Below, in pieces: positions 16,860 to 25,704 of a DNA stretch of 64,000 nt. Both the position numbers and the translations under genes were made by a program. This DNA comes from Chitinophagaceae bacterium (GTDB lineage: Bacteria; Bacteroidota; Bacteroidia; Chitinophagales; Chitinophagaceae). Positions within the stretch are counted from its first letter, which is position 1. Each line of letters opens with the position of its first letter. Location of the stretch: positions 62,001 to 126,000 of the forward strand of contig JADJVB010000012.1 of the NCBI GenBank assembly GCA_016710745.1, in the 5' to 3' direction. A model generated the notes under the pieces. The model was not told the DNA's origin. It did not search any database and saw only the letters and a list, made by a program, of their open reading frames with translations.

Positions 16860-17834
16860 TTAGAGCGGAAGAACGGTATTTATTTGCGCTACGTTGAATC
16901 CATTGTTGACCACCTGTTTATATGGCAGGCTCATTTTATTGATAACCGGATTGGTGTGGTTAAAATGAATAAAATAAATTTTCTTTTTCTCAGCTGCCGG
17001 CAGATCCCTGAATAGGTTCATGGATTCAATAATAAAAGGATGGGGGATAGTTGAAATATCCCGGTTGTTAATTTCTTCGCTATCAAAAAAAGTAGCATCA
17101 ACAAACGCGTAATCTACTTTGGCGATCTCGTCTGCTATGTTGCTGCTCCATTTTTCCCATTTGTCGATATCGGGGATGAATAATAATTTTTTATTTGGCC
17201 CGATGATCTTATAGCCAACGGTTTCCGAAAATTCATCGCGATGCGGAACGGTAAACGGTTGCACTTTTATATTTCCGGTCATTTTTATTTCTTCGCCGTT
17301 GTGCAGATCCCGTAAAATAATATTCCGGTTTTTTACCAACTGGCTCCAGGGGCCGTTTTGTTCCAAAAAAACTTTCATGCGGGGCATAACGTAAACCGGT
17401 ATGCTATCAGCATTCATGGCTTCTTTACCCAGGTACATCAAACCGGTATAATGCCCGATATGTGCATGGGTTAAAAAAATGCCGTCGGGCGTTTCTTTGG
17501 CAAAAGGAGAGCTGTAGTTTTTTAATATTTTAGTTTGACGTACAAAATCGGGGCCTGCTTCAAAGATATATTTTTTGTTATCGACCGGATCAACCAGCCC
17601 GAGGGAAACCACCATTCTGTTTTTATCAGGGTTTTCAAACAGACTTTTACAACAATTTTTAGTGCAGCCAATTTGGGGCGATCCGGCATCCTGTATGGTT
17701 CCCAGTACGATCACCGAAACATGGGTTAGGGAATCCATGGTATTGGAATATACGGGCCCGGGTGTTTTATTGCTTTTGTATTCGTGGCAGGATTGCAGCG
17801 CTAAAATAATGAGAAGCTGAATGATTTGTTTCAT
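16860..17834 (-). CDS. PqqB-like metallo-beta-lactamase-fold lipoprotein
   Basis: About 324 residues from the ATG at 17834 (MKQIIQLL); a start five codons upstream is possible. A lipoprotein signal ends in LALQSC. The MBL-fold motif THAHIGHYTGL resembles the PqqB variant of HxHxDH, in which Asp is Gly. Other PqqB-like parts are LGTIQDAGSPQIGC, FTVPHRDEFSETVGY, PDIDKW and FIHFNHTNP. PqqB itself helps make pyrroloquinoline quinone, but no other pqq gene is near and this protein is exported, so it is likely a hydrolase of another substrate. The gene is convergent with the aminotransferase, two bases apart. Confidence 0.8.
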   Translation of the reverse strand: MKQIIQLLIILALQSCHEYKSNKTPGPVYSNTMDSLTHVSVIVLGTIQDAGSPQIGCTKNCCKSLFENPDKNRMVVSLGLVDPVDNKKYIFEAGPDFVRQTKILKNYSSPFAKETPDGIFLTHAHIGHYTGLMYLGKEAMNADSIPVYVMPRMKVFLEQNGPWSQLVKNRNIILRDLHNGEEIKMTGNIKVQPFTVPHRDEFSETVGYKIIGPNKKLLFIPDIDKWEKWSSNIADEIAKVDYAFVDATFFDSEEINNRDISTIPHPFIIESMNLFRDLPAAEKKKIYFIHFNHTNPVINKMSLPYKQVVNNGFNVAQINTVLPL

Positions 17835-17855
17835 GTTGTACAATTGCATCGGTAA

Positions 17856-18698
17856 TTAAAATATAAAATTAAAATGGCCCGGCAGCATGGTTATTTTTAA
17901 TTCATTACTTTCCAGGTACTCTCCATCCAGGTGCGATTGTATGAGCTGTTTACTTTTAACAGTAATGGCGGTCGTGTTATAATAATCAACAATTGACAGG
18001 CCCAGGTGCTTTCCTTTTTCGATAACCGGTAAATACCTGAGTCGTTTCAGGGGAGTCAATGGTTTTACCAGGTTTGCATCAAACAATCCATCATCAGGTT
18101 TGGCGAGTGGAGCCACGTAAAAACCTCCTCCATAGCGGGTTCCATTGGCAATGCTGATCATGAGCATTTTGCCTTCAACCGTTTTTTCGGCTGAAGCAAC
18201 AATGTATTCCTGTTCTTTATAAAACAAAATATGTTTTAAGATGGAGAGCATGAACGAAGTTTTGCCACCCCATTTATTAACCCCCTGTAAACTCCTGGCC
18301 ACGGCCCCTTCAAAACCGATGCCGACGCCGTTTAAAAAATATCGTTCATTGCATAAGCCCGCATCAATGGGTTTGGGTACGGAATGCAGGATATGTTCAA
18401 TTTGACTGTGGGTCTCTGTTTTACCATACAACAGAGCATGAAAATCGTTGCCGGTACCGCCTTTGAAAATACAGAGCGGTTTTTTTATATCATGGAATTG
18501 ATTAATAAAATAATTAAGCGTTCCATCTCCACCGGTTATCCATATCTGGTCGAAATCATAGATGCTTTTATCCCATTCTTTTTCTGTAAAGATTTGCGAA
18601 ATGATTTGTTTTTTCTGCAGGATTTCCTGAATGGCGGCCGCCAGTTTAACCGCTTTTCCACTGCCGGCCAGTGTGTTAGTAGCGATGGCAATCTGCAT
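17856..18698 (-). CDS. Diacylglycerol/lipid kinase family protein (YegS/BmrU-like)
   Basis: 280 residues. It has the N-terminal nucleotide-binding fold with the family hallmark GGDGT (residues 56-60), FKGGTGNDFHALL (second nucleotide loop) and GIGFEGAVARSL in the central domain. It phosphorylates a membrane lipid such as diacylglycerol or a sphingoid/ceramide-like base. It lies 21 bases upstream of the PqqB-like gene on the same strand; a common transcript is likely. Confidence 0.85.
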   Translation of the reverse strand: MQIAIATNTLAGSGKAVKLAAAIQEILQKKQIISQIFTEKEWDKSIYDFDQIWITGGDGTLNYFINQFHDIKKPLCIFKGGTGNDFHALLYGKTETHSQIEHILHSVPKPIDAGLCNERYFLNGVGIGFEGAVARSLQGVNKWGGKTSFMLSILKHILFYKEQEYIVASAEKTVEGKMLMISIANGTRYGGGFYVAPLAKPDDGLFDANLVKPLTPLKRLRYLPVIEKGKHLGLSIVDYYNTTAITVKSKQLIQSHLDGEYLESNELKITMLPGHFNFIF

Positions 18699-18772
18699 GG
18701 TTCTCGTTTTGGTTACTAAACTGACCGTTTAAATGGCAGTTCTTATCAGGCTTTTCGGTAATCATTATTGAG

Positions 18773-19123
18773 CTATTGCATTTTTGGCATCTTCGATTTG
18801 TTGCGCCAGGCAGCATCATATTTACTAGAAGCATAGTAAATTATAATGTCCGCATCATATTTGGAATCTACAAAATAAACTTTTTTGTCGGCATCGTATT
18901 TCGAGTCCACAAAATACCAGAGCCCTTTGTTGTCTTTGGCATCATACTTTGAGCTGAGTTTGTAAACAACCAGATCGGCATCATATTTACTGCTGGCTAC
19001 ATACACTTTCACGTCGGCATCGTATTTGGAATCGCAACTGTATATTTTTTGCGCCTTGGCGGCATTCACCGTGCCTGACAGGAAAATAAACAATAGGCCT
19101 GTTCTTAAAAATATTTTTTTCAT
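18773..19123 (-). CDS. SKYDA-repeat secreted protein (DUF6150-type)
   Basis: 116 residues: a signal peptide, then six tandem modules of about 11 to 16 residues each containing SKYDA, separated by short hydrophobic beta-like pieces (VKVYVAS, LVVYKLS, IIIYYAS). This matches the DUF6150 type of small Bacteroidota exported proteins, whose function is unknown. Its start overlaps the stop of the prolyl oligopeptidase gene by four bases, so the pair is translationally coupled. A small beta-repeat protein that is substrate, inhibitor or surface anchor of the peptidase is imaginable but not shown. Confidence 0.75.
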   Translation of the reverse strand: MKKIFLRTGLLFIFLSGTVNAAKAQKIYSCDSKYDADVKVYVASSKYDADLVVYKLSSKYDAKDNKGLWYFVDSKYDADKKVYFVDSKYDADIIIYYASSKYDAAWRNKSKMPKMQ

Positions 19124-21261
19124 TTTTCTACATTGAATTCAGGCTTTGTACCTGTTGTGTTAAAAATAAAGGAATATATATCAGCGATCTGCTCAATATT
19201 CTTTTTTGTATTGCTGGCACCATGCCCGCTATTGGTATCAATGCGTATGATAACCGGGTTCTTTCCTTTATATTTTTCCTGCAAGGTGGCAATGTATTTG
19301 AAAGAATGTGCCGGTACCACCCGGTCATCGTGATCAGCCGTGGTTACCAATGTAGGCGGGTAATTGATATCGGCTTTTATATTGTGCAGCGGCGAATAGG
19401 CGTACAGGTTTTTAAAATTTGCTTCATCTTTTTCGCTGCTGCCATAGTCTGCGATCCAGTTCCAGCCAATGGTAAATTTTTGAAAACGCAGCATATCCAT
19501 TACTCCAACCTGTGCTATTGCCGAGCCAAACAGATCGGGTCGTTGGTTAATAACTGCACCTACCAGCAGGCCACCGTTACTGCCTCCCCGAATGGCTAAA
19601 CGCTTACTGGTTGTATAATTGTTGGCAATTAAATATTCACCCGCGCCAATAAAATCGTCAAATACATTTTGTTTGTTTAATAACATGCCAGCCTTATGCC
19701 AGCTTTCGCCATACTCGCCGCCCCCGCGCAAATTTGCCACGGCGTAAACACCACCGGCATCTAAAAACGGTATCAAGGTTGCGTTAAAAGAGGGTAGCAA
19801 CGAAATATTAAATCCACCATAACCATATAAAAGGGTAACATGAGATCCATCCATTTTTGTTGCCGTTTTTTGCACGATGAACATCGGAATCTTTGCTTTT
19901 CCATCTTTCGAAGGATAAAATACCTGCTTGATCTCATACATCTTTGGTTCAAAACTAACTTCAGGTGCCCTGAATCGTTCTGACTTACCGGTAGTAATAT
20001 CATATTTATAAATGGTAGGCGGGTAAGTAAATGAAGTAAAGGAATAAAAAGTAAATTCGTCATCATGATTTCCGTCAAAACCACTGGCGTTACCAATGCC
20101 CGGAAATTTCACCTCGTTTACATAAGCGCCGTTCAGATCATATACCAGCGTTCTTACACTTATATCTTTTAAATAATTAAGAAACAACTTTCCACCTGCC
20201 GAACTAACCTGTTGAAGAGGCTCTGGTTTTTCCGCAACCAGGTCGGCCGACCGCATCATATCCGGACTGGTAAAATCAAACACCATGAGTTTGCTGTTTG
20301 GTGCATTGGCATTTGTTTTTACTATAAAACTGTGATCGGTATTTTCCACAACACTGTAATCATCGTTACTGATATTTGCTACGAGTGGTATAAATTTTTT
20401 GTCGGCGGCTTTCAGATCCATGTAGGATACGGCATTGCCATCAAATCCTTTACCCCTGTCGCTGATGTATAAATACAAAAAGCGTTCATCCTCGCTCGTT
20501 TGTGCGGTATGAAACCGTTGCGGGTTGGCCTTGTCTTCAAATACCAGTTTATCAGCCGATTGTGCCGTACCCACGGTATGATAATAAACCAGATGATTTT
20601 CATTTTTAGCGCTCAGGTCACTGGCTTTTTTTTCGGGAGCAGGGTAGCGGCTGTAATAGAAACCATCGCCTGCCCAGGAAGCACCGCTTACCTTCACCCA
20701 GTTGATCTCATCATCCAGATTTTTTCCGGTCTTCATGTCGCGCACATAATAGGTTTGCCAATCGCTGCCCCCTTTACTTAAACCAACAACCGCATAATTA
20801 CCATCTTTGCTGAGATTGAATAATTGTAAACGGGTGGTGCCATCAGGACTCAGGGTATTAGGGTCAATCACCAGTTCGGGTTCTGCTGTCAGCCCTTTTT
20901 GCCGAAATAAAACACTCTGGTTTTGCAATCCATCATTTTTATAAAAATAATACCAGTCGCCGTTTCGGAAAGGAGCTGAGTATTTAGCGTAATTATACAC
21001 TTTTTCAATAGCATCCTGAAACTGTTTGCGATAGGGTATCTGTTCCAGGTAATCCTGGGTTACTTTATTTTGCGCGTCGACCCAGGACTTGGTTTCTGCA
21101 CTTTTATCATCTTCTAGCCAGCGGTAAGGATCGCTCACTTTGGTGCCAAAATAGTCGTCTACCTGGTTTATTTTTTTAGTAACTGGATATTTGAGCTGTG
21201 CAAACAGCGATACTGAAACCAGAAGGAAACACAGGAGGCCAGCAAGTTTTTTTGTAAACAT
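19120..21261 (-). CDS. Prolyl oligopeptidase (S9A), exported
   Basis: 713 residues with a signal peptide (FLLVSVSLFAQ). The N-terminal beta-propeller region follows YPVTKKINQVDDYFGTKVSDPYRWLEDD. The C-terminal alpha/beta-hydrolase domain has the catalytic Ser561 in GGSNGG, Asp ~645 in DHDDRVVPAHSF and His680 in SGHGAS. It cleaves short peptides after proline, presumably in the periplasm. It overlaps the downstream SKYDA-repeat gene by four bases. The length is normal for the family. Confidence 0.92.
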   Translation of the reverse strand: MFTKKLAGLLCFLLVSVSLFAQLKYPVTKKINQVDDYFGTKVSDPYRWLEDDKSAETKSWVDAQNKVTQDYLEQIPYRKQFQDAIEKVYNYAKYSAPFRNGDWYYFYKNDGLQNQSVLFRQKGLTAEPELVIDPNTLSPDGTTRLQLFNLSKDGNYAVVGLSKGGSDWQTYYVRDMKTGKNLDDEINWVKVSGASWAGDGFYYSRYPAPEKKASDLSAKNENHLVYYHTVGTAQSADKLVFEDKANPQRFHTAQTSEDERFLYLYISDRGKGFDGNAVSYMDLKAADKKFIPLVANISNDDYSVVENTDHSFIVKTNANAPNSKLMVFDFTSPDMMRSADLVAEKPEPLQQVSSAGGKLFLNYLKDISVRTLVYDLNGAYVNEVKFPGIGNASGFDGNHDDEFTFYSFTSFTYPPTIYKYDITTGKSERFRAPEVSFEPKMYEIKQVFYPSKDGKAKIPMFIVQKTATKMDGSHVTLLYGYGGFNISLLPSFNATLIPFLDAGGVYAVANLRGGGEYGESWHKAGMLLNKQNVFDDFIGAGEYLIANNYTTSKRLAIRGGSNGGLLVGAVINQRPDLFGSAIAQVGVMDMLRFQKFTIGWNWIADYGSSEKDEANFKNLYAYSPLHNIKADINYPPTLVTTADHDDRVVPAHSFKYIATLQEKYKGKNPVIIRIDTNSGHGASNTKKNIEQIADIYSFIFNTTGTKPEFNVEK

Positions 21262-21308
21262 GTTTTTTTATTTGTCAAGTTAAAAAAATAAGGGCAATTT
21301 ATACGCTT

Positions 21309-22493
21309 TTAACGGGTTTGAATAGATTTATTAAAGGAATTTATAATGTAGGCTGCATTTTGGTTTAACAAAGTTTCATTAACGGTCAGTTGTGTTTGAT
21401 TTTTTTCATTGGGTCTTGGTATCCTGATATTGAAATCCTTAGATAAAGACTCCTGCATTTTTTTACCGTCAATTTCTTTACTCAGTTCGAGCCTGAAAAT
21501 ATTTGTGCCGTTGTCAATCGCTTTTATCTGAATACCCGCTATTTTGTTCAGGCCCGTAATCACCTGGTCCCAGGTTTTAATGGCGTTTTGCAAACGGGTT
21601 TCAAAACCTTCCAACCGGTATAGCGCCATTGCCGCATTGGTCCAGTTTCCATACATATTGCCGCCATGTACTTTTACGAGGTGAGCCATTTTATCTATAA
21701 CTACGGCCGGGCCGCTAAGTATGGCACCTCCACTGGCACCAAAATATTTGTATAAAGAAATGTATACGGTGTCGAAATACGACGCATATTCACCCACAGA
21801 GATCCCGCTCCAGGCCGAAGCTATAAAGATCCTGGCGCCGTCGAGGTGAAGTCCTATTTTTTCATTTCGGCAGTAAGCACTTATTTTTTTGATTTCTTCC
21901 AGGGGTACCGTTCTGCCATCGGTTCTGCGCACCGGGTTTTCAATACTTACAGCACCAATACCCGACTTGAAAACTTCCTCCCGACTTAAATTTTTAACAG
22001 CATTCTCTAATTGTGCTGCGGTGAAATAGGTTTCATCTTTTGCTAGCGGCATTAATCTTTTATTGAAAACAGATTGTGCGGCATCTGCTTCATCGCGGTA
22101 TACATGGCTTGTATCCTGCACAAATACCTTTGTGTTTTCGCCACTCAATACGGCTAAGGCCAGTTGGTTGGCCATAGTACCACTGGGCATATACACAGAT
22201 TTTTCTTTACCGGTGATGACTGCCATTCTCTTTTCCAGCGCCTCAACAACGCCACCGGAACCGTACCTGTCACCTATGAGGGGGATTGATTTATGGGCTT
22301 TTTGTAATTCGTTGAGATACTCAATTGGCTCAAACATTTCCCCGTCGCCATAAAATTTTATTATTGAAGCGTCAGAAGCCGGCGAATTATTAAAATGGGA
22401 GTCATTACCCAGTATCGACGAAAACGGGATAAATACGGGCAATGCACACAGGCCTGTATTTGCCAGGAATTTTCTCCTGTTAAAAGATGTCAT
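21309..22493 (-). CDS. Threonine-aldolase-like PLP enzyme with twin-arginine signal
   Basis: 394 residues. It begins FNRRKFL followed by a hydrophobic segment (TGLCALPVFIPF), a Tat-type export signal with R6-R7. The rest is a beta-eliminating lyase / L-threonine aldolase fold: DRYGSGGVVEALE, MPSGTMANQLAL, IENPVRRTDGRTVPLEEI, HLDGARIF, and the probable PLP lysine K249 in SLYKYFGASGGAI. Aldolases of this family normally act in the cytoplasm on threonine or related beta-hydroxy amino acids; Tat export fits folding with PLP bound before transport. Its substrate in the periplasm is unknown. It lies 48 bases upstream of the prolyl oligopeptidase gene, same strand. Confidence 0.83.
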   Translation of the reverse strand: MTSFNRRKFLANTGLCALPVFIPFSSILGNDSHFNNSPASDASIIKFYGDGEMFEPIEYLNELQKAHKSIPLIGDRYGSGGVVEALEKRMAVITGKEKSVYMPSGTMANQLALAVLSGENTKVFVQDTSHVYRDEADAAQSVFNKRLMPLAKDETYFTAAQLENAVKNLSREEVFKSGIGAVSIENPVRRTDGRTVPLEEIKKISAYCRNEKIGLHLDGARIFIASAWSGISVGEYASYFDTVYISLYKYFGASGGAILSGPAVVIDKMAHLVKVHGGNMYGNWTNAAMALYRLEGFETRLQNAIKTWDQVITGLNKIAGIQIKAIDNGTNIFRLELSKEIDGKKMQESLSKDFNIRIPRPNEKNQTQLTVNETLLNQNAAYIINSFNKSIQTR

Positions 22494-22713
22494 TGTTTCG
22501 AATTTTATATTGATGATATATAAAAACTGGTTTACTAAGGTATCAAATATTATGAAAGAACCCGGTTAAGGATTAAATTTCGCGGTTATATAAAAAATAG
22601 AAGGCTATATAAATACGGATATGCCCTTTGTTTTATGCAGGTTTCACAGTGATTTTTTAAACAAACCGTCAGGGTAAATACGTCTTTATCTGAGAAGTGG
22701 ACAATAGAAAGAA

Positions 22714-23064
22714 TTAATTAAACCAAACGGCATATCGTTTTCTTCTTAATTCTAAAGCCAGTTTTTCTTCCTGTTTAAGTGCTTCGTTCCTCGACGATAC
22801 CGGATCGATATGGTCATATAGGCTTGGCCGTAAGTACAGTCCATATTTTTGAACAATATGGGAAGAAAGTTTGTGTCCCTTCTTCGATCTTTCACCAGTT
22901 TTATGTTGTTCAAATCTTTCTTTCGGCGTCTTGCTTGTCATGCCCACATACACACATTCCAGCACGCCATTGAATTGTGGATTGGCTTCTCTAAACTTTG
23001 CATTTTCGGTAAATACTTTTTTAGATAGTTCGATCACGTAGATGTGGTATTGCAGTTTAGGCAT
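22714..23064 (-). CDS. GIY-YIG-like nuclease domain protein
   Basis: 116 residues from the ATG at 23064 (MPKLQYHIYVIEL); an upstream frame extension to 23178 looks non-coding. The GIY-YIG core is recognisable as HIYVIEL, then VYVGMTSKTPKERFEQHKTG (the conserved Arg in the RFEQH helix), and a late EEKLALELR in the place of the metal-binding Glu. The first tripeptide is IYV rather than GIY. Small stand-alone members act on DNA, often in repair, but roles are rarely known. Confidence 0.72.
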   Translation of the reverse strand: MPKLQYHIYVIELSKKVFTENAKFREANPQFNGVLECVYVGMTSKTPKERFEQHKTGERSKKGHKLSSHIVQKYGLYLRPSLYDHIDPVSSRNEALKQEEKLALELRRKRYAVWFN

Positions 23065-23114
23065 GCTGGTTTGGCTCGGTAAGAATAAAACTACGTAAAT
23101 AATAATAATTTTTT

Positions 23115-23158
23115 TGAGACAAAGTCTCAGGGCCAATACATCCTCGTTTGAGACGAGG
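23115..23158. repeat. Two adjacent perfect hairpins
   Basis: TGAGAC-AAA-GTCTCA (23115-23129) and CCTCGT-TTGAG-ACGAGG (23142-23158) lie just upstream of the GIY-YIG gene start. The word TTTGAGAC occurs in both. The orientation of neighbouring T and A runs does not fit a rho-independent terminator on either strand, so a regulatory or repeat role is more likely. Confidence 0.55.
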
Positions 23159-23193
23159 ACGAGAGAAGCATCCAGCATCCATCTCCTCCCTAC

Positions 23194-23616
23194 CTACCCA
23201 TGTTTTGCTTTCATATCTGCAAACGAATCCTTGATGAGTAACTTAAGTACATTAATGTCAATATCCGACAAACGATTTATATAAAGACAGGAACCGCCGC
23301 TGAGTTTGTGCTTTCCCAGATTTTTCAAATATTGAGGATAATTTTTTACGCCTGCCATTAGATAAATAGTAAGCGCCTGTTTTCGCGGTGAAAAACCACC
23401 AAAAAACCAGTCACCACCACGCCTGGTTTTTTCCGACTGGTATTGGTAATCACCAAAACCGATGATAGAATCGCCCCACATCGCTGCTTTTTCGCCGGAA
23501 GTTTCGGTAAATAAGGTCAACAGCGTTTTGCAGTCTTTGCGTTTTTCTTCATCCCCAATGGCAGTTATAAATTTGCTTACGCTTTCTTTTGTTTTTTGTG
23601 TTTTTAATTCAGCCAT
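23194..23616 (-). CDS. DUF1801 domain protein
   Basis: 140 residues with the DUF1801/YdhG-like pattern: KTQKTKESVSKFITAI, GEKAAMWGDSIIGFGDYQY, FFGGFSPRKQALTIYLM, then the short GKHKLSGGSCLYINRLSDID tail. These proteins share a small alpha/beta fold and no proven biochemical role. A second DUF1801-type gene lies at 25705-26112. Confidence 0.85.
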   Translation of the reverse strand: MAELKTQKTKESVSKFITAIGDEEKRKDCKTLLTLFTETSGEKAAMWGDSIIGFGDYQYQSEKTRRGGDWFFGGFSPRKQALTIYLMAGVKNYPQYLKNLGKHKLSGGSCLYINRLSDIDINVLKLLIKDSFADMKAKHG

Positions 23617-23750
23617 GGGCTAAAAATAATAAAATCATTTTCGAAATGCAATTATTTTTTTGTGCTAAAAGTCTGTTTTTAACGGATGGCAATAGTTTAC
23701 CTCTACCGGGTTGCCGTAATGCTAAACAACTATCAGTACATGTTTAATTG

Positions 23751-25010
23751 CTAGTTCCTGGTCAGCACAAACTGCAGTCCGGTACTGGTTACCGGCAATG
23801 CGCCTACGCCGATACCTTTTAATGGAATCTGAATATATGGTTCTGCACGGATATTTAATTTTTTTCCAACCGGGCGTTGATAGCCTGCGCTGATCCTCAC
23901 TTCAGCCGCCGCATATCCTTTAGTGTTTTTATATATGCCGTTAAATTCCTGCGCCTGTCCGCTAACCACAGCCTTGTATGTATTGGCCTCCTTCGTCATA
24001 ATATATGAACTCACACCAGCCTTGCCATAAAATCCCTTATCTTTTTTATTGAAGTTATATTTTACACTAACCGGTATTTCAATTAGGGTACTGGTTCCTT
24101 CTAAACTGTTGATGGTCATGTTCGACGGCATATCGTCTGCCTTTGCATTAAAATGTTTACCTGCGGTATAGTATTTTTTTTGTGAGAGCTGTACACCGGT
24201 TTCAACCGAGATCTTTTTACTTATTTGTAATCCTACAAGGGCACTGGCATTGATTCCGGCTTTGGTCATCCCCTGGTTTTTTACCTGGTTAAGTTCAACG
24301 CCTGCTGATACACCGTAATAAACAGCGGGTTTATTTTTTTTCTTTTTTTCTGCCGGTGATTTTTCTGTTGTTTCATTTTCTGCCGGATTTTTTTCAGGGT
24401 TGGTTTTTAAGGCGATTTCTTTTTTATTATCCGACTTTTTTTCCGTGTCACTTGCCGGTTCCAGCCTTGGGTTAGCTTTGCTATCCTGGTTTGGAGATAC
24501 GGTGATATAGTCGGTTAAGCTATTCCCGGTAGCCTCTTCTCCTTCGCTTGCAGATGGAGCAGATAATCTGGCTAAAAATTTTGTGTTACTATTCGAACTT
24601 TTTCTTACTTTTTTGAATACAGATTCTGTTGCTGTTATGTCGATATCATGGCCGGCTACCGATTGATCAGTCGCCTGGGTTTCGGTAATGTTTGTTGTGG
24701 CTGAATGTATCTTTGACTCCGGATTGCTGTTTACCGATTTAGTTGTTACTGTTTTTTCGCCCGTAGGTTTACTATTGTTATTGTCGACAACCAGGTACGT
24801 GCCAATACTGCCGCCAGTAATTAAAAAGGCAAGTAACAGCAGCGCAAACTTACGTTTCCCATTTGTTTTAGTAACCGGAGCCGCGGCGGTTCCTGGCTCG
24901 CTGCCTACAAAAGGTAGCAGGTCGTCGAAATTACCCGGCCTGGTTTTCAGCGGATAATTTTCGGCTGCTTTTTTAAACAATTCATCCATATGGTCATCTA
25001 CATTCGGCAT
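23751..25010 (-). CDS. Inner-membrane-anchored beta-barrel protein, candidate dual-membrane anti-sigma factor
   Basis: 419 residues in a striking order. Residues ~1-50 are a short cytoplasmic domain (MDELFKKAAENYPLKTRPGNFDDL). Residues ~52-72 are one transmembrane helix (FALLLLAFLITGGSIGTYLVV). Residues ~75-220 are a long Ser/Thr/Asn/Lys-rich linker ending in alternating Lys/Glu (EKSPAEKKKKNKPAVYY). Residues ~225-419 look like an eight-strand-type outer-membrane beta-barrel (YYGVSAGVELNQ, SVETGVQLSQKKYY, GFYGKAGVSSYI, and a final LQFVLTRN). It overlaps the ECF sigma factor gene by 13 bases. The layout matches the dual membrane-spanning anti-sigma (Dma) factors reported from Bacteroides thetaiotaomicron. 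Sigma binding is inferred, not shown. Confidence 0.75.
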   Translation of the reverse strand: MPNVDDHMDELFKKAAENYPLKTRPGNFDDLLPFVGSEPGTAAAPVTKTNGKRKFALLLLAFLITGGSIGTYLVVDNNNSKPTGEKTVTTKSVNSNPESKIHSATTNITETQATDQSVAGHDIDITATESVFKKVRKSSNSNTKFLARLSAPSASEGEEATGNSLTDYITVSPNQDSKANPRLEPASDTEKKSDNKKEIALKTNPEKNPAENETTEKSPAEKKKKNKPAVYYGVSAGVELNQVKNQGMTKAGINASALVGLQISKKISVETGVQLSQKKYYTAGKHFNAKADDMPSNMTINSLEGTSTLIEIPVSVKYNFNKKDKGFYGKAGVSSYIMTKEANTYKAVVSGQAQEFNGIYKNTKGYAAAEVRISAGYQRPVGKKLNIRAEPYIQIPLKGIGVGALPVTSTGLQFVLTRN

Positions 25011-25570
25011 ATTAAAGCTTCTTCATTTTTTTTAATGTGGTTTTGTAAGAGCGCCCGGGCCCTGGATAAGCACGACTTTGAGGTACCAACCGGTATTTGT
25101 AAAATATCAGCGATCTCTAAATGATTGTATCCGTCGATAACATATAAATTAAAAACTGAACGGTGCTGTGGCGACAATTCTTTGATCATCACGATAAGTT
25201 CCTTGTATAGCAACAACTGTTCGCCATTTTCGCTGTTTTCAGGGATGTCCCACACGTGATCGGGGATACCGCCAATTTCCGGAGTCATTTTACCTCTACG
25301 TAATTCATCAATTGCCGTATTGATCATAATACGTTTTAACCAACCCATCAGCATTTTTTCGGTATCGGCTTCATGCCCCGGCTTAAATTGATCAATTTTG
25401 TTAAAGAACTTGATAAAACCGTCGTTAACTACGTCCACGGCTTTGTCGTATCTGTATATATATCGAAAAACTGTTTTTAAGGCAAAGCCATAATAGTTTT
25501 CATAGAGCATTTTTTGAAATTTATGCTCCCTGTTCAAACAGCCCGATAATATGCTGGTTATGCTTTCCAA
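24998..25570 (-). CDS. ECF-type RNA polymerase sigma factor
   Basis: 190 residues. Region 2 is FQKMLYENYYGFALKTVFRYIYRYDKAVDVVNDGFIKFF, split here as YYGFALKTVFRY and DVVNDGFIKFF. Region 4 is ELSPQHRSVFNLYVIDGYNHLEIADILQIPVGTSKSCLSRARALL, seen as LSPQHRSVFNLY and HLEIADIL. There is no region 1 or 3, so it is an ECF factor. A TTG start at 25570 is the only reasonable one before an in-frame stop. The 13-base overlap with the membrane-barrel gene downstream implies a coupled sigma/anti-sigma pair. Confidence 0.9.
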   Translation of the reverse strand: MESITSILSGCLNREHKFQKMLYENYYGFALKTVFRYIYRYDKAVDVVNDGFIKFFNKIDQFKPGHEADTEKMLMGWLKRIMINTAIDELRRGKMTPEIGGIPDHVWDIPENSENGEQLLLYKELIVMIKELSPQHRSVFNLYVIDGYNHLEIADILQIPVGTSKSCLSRARALLQNHIKKNEEALICRM

Positions 25571-25704
25571 ATCTGATTCAACAATTTTCTGATCGTATAA
25601 AGGTTAAGTCATTTAAAGAGTAGGCAGATAACTGTTTTAATTATCAAAACCCTCCTGACCTGTATAAACGGATTTCAAATAGCAAAGGTTGCAAAAAAGC
25701 TATT

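Noticed and set aside
16860..17834. True PqqB with a pyrroloquinoline quinone operon
   Set aside because: No pqqA, C, D or E gene is near and the protein has a lipoprotein signal, so only the fold is PqqB-like.
22494..22713. Small gene in the 220-base gap after the aldolase-like gene
   Set aside because: The gap is AT-rich and contains no frame with a plausible start or a conserved pattern.
23115..23129. Rho-independent terminator at the GAGAC hairpin
   Set aside because: T residues precede the stem on the plus strand and A residues follow it on the minus strand, so there is no U tract after the hairpin in either direction.
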